Shown here in pieces: positions 6,871 through 6,965 of a DNA stretch of 6,965 nucleotides (position 1 is the first letter of the stretch; the number at the start of each line of letters is the position of its first letter). Source of the DNA: Pseudomonadota bacterium (GTDB taxonomy: Bacteria > Pseudomonadota > Gammaproteobacteria > Steroidobacterales > Woeseiaceae). Under the pieces are notes generated by a model. That model ran no database searches. It was not told the DNA's origin and worked only from the letters and a program-made list of their open reading frames with translations. Location of the stretch: positions 1 through 6,965 of the forward strand of contig JADFKA010000095.1 of the NCBI GenBank assembly GCA_022565135.1. Reading direction: 5' to 3'. Both the position numbers and the translations under genes were made by a program.

Positions 6871-6965
6871 TCAGGAGCTGCTACGCCCACCGTCAACGAC
6901 AATGCCAGTGCCGCTGACGAATACAGCATCATCACTGGCAAGAAACAGAACGACCCTGGCCACAT
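6871..6965 (-). CDS. Short-chain dehydrogenase/reductase, C-terminal end (cut by window edge)
   Basis: Only the last 30 residues are visible. They contain FLASDDA followed by VSGTGIVVDGG and a short serine tail, which is the standard C-terminal signature of classical SDR oxidoreductases (the FLASxxAxxVxG...VDGG pattern of FabG-like enzymes). These enzymes reduce or oxidise a carbonyl/hydroxyl group using NAD(P). The nucleotide-binding glycine motif and the YxxxK active site lie outside the window, so neither substrate nor cofactor can be given. The stop (complement of 6871-6873) is six bases before the tesB start on the same strand, indicating one operon. A role in acyl-CoA or fatty-acid metabolism is suggested only by that neighbour. 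Confidence 0.88.
   Translation of the reverse strand, partial: VARVVLFLASDDAVFVSGTGIVVDGGRSSS

Noticed and set aside
1..6965. Search for tRNA/rRNA genes, CRISPR arrays, insertion-sequence ends, phage or defence genes
   Set aside because: None seen by eye; the window is almost fully covered by recognised metabolic genes, so a novel system is not supported.

Overview
The window reads as ordinary chromosomal metabolic DNA from a moderately GC-rich proteobacterium. A gammaproteobacterium is the best guess, because a roughly 1,600-residue NAD-dependent glutamate dehydrogenase, a dPGM-type phosphoglycerate mutase and a TesB-type acyl-CoA thioesterase are all familiar there. That placement is inferred from gene content, not from a marker gene. 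Nearly all of the window is coding.

Layout from left to right. (1) Bases 1-229, minus strand: the first 76 residues of a tryptophan 2,3-dioxygenase, cut by the window edge. (2) Bases 230-319: a 90-base divergent intergenic region with a perfect TATAAT box and a short 11-base palindrome. (3) Bases 320-5149, plus strand: a complete large NAD-specific glutamate dehydrogenase of 1,609 residues. (4) Bases 5191-5937, plus strand: a complete 2,3-bisphosphoglycerate-dependent phosphoglycerate mutase (gpmA), 41 bases downstream of gdhB and probably co-transcribed with it. (5) Bases 5941-5974: a perfect 34-base palindrome between convergent genes, probably a bidirectional terminator or 3'-end stem; it contains the stop codon of the opposing gene. 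(6) Bases 5971-6864, minus strand: a complete acyl-CoA thioesterase II (tesB). (7) Bases 6871-6965, minus strand: the last 30 residues of a short-chain dehydrogenase/reductase, six bases upstream of tesB and probably in the same operon.

Functional reading (inference). The divergent left half joins two amino-acid degradation enzymes, one opening tryptophan via the kynurenine route and one turning glutamate into 2-oxoglutarate and ammonia with NADH formation. gpmA next to gdhB serves glycolysis or gluconeogenesis, so carbon from amino acids could be directed toward sugar phosphates. The right-hand minus-strand pair (SDR plus TesB) fits acyl-CoA or fatty-acid metabolism.

I found no RNA genes, insertion sequences, CRISPR arrays, phage genes or toxin/defence modules, and no convincing undescribed system. 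The most noticeable non-coding signals are the 34-base palindrome and the compact divergent promoter region.
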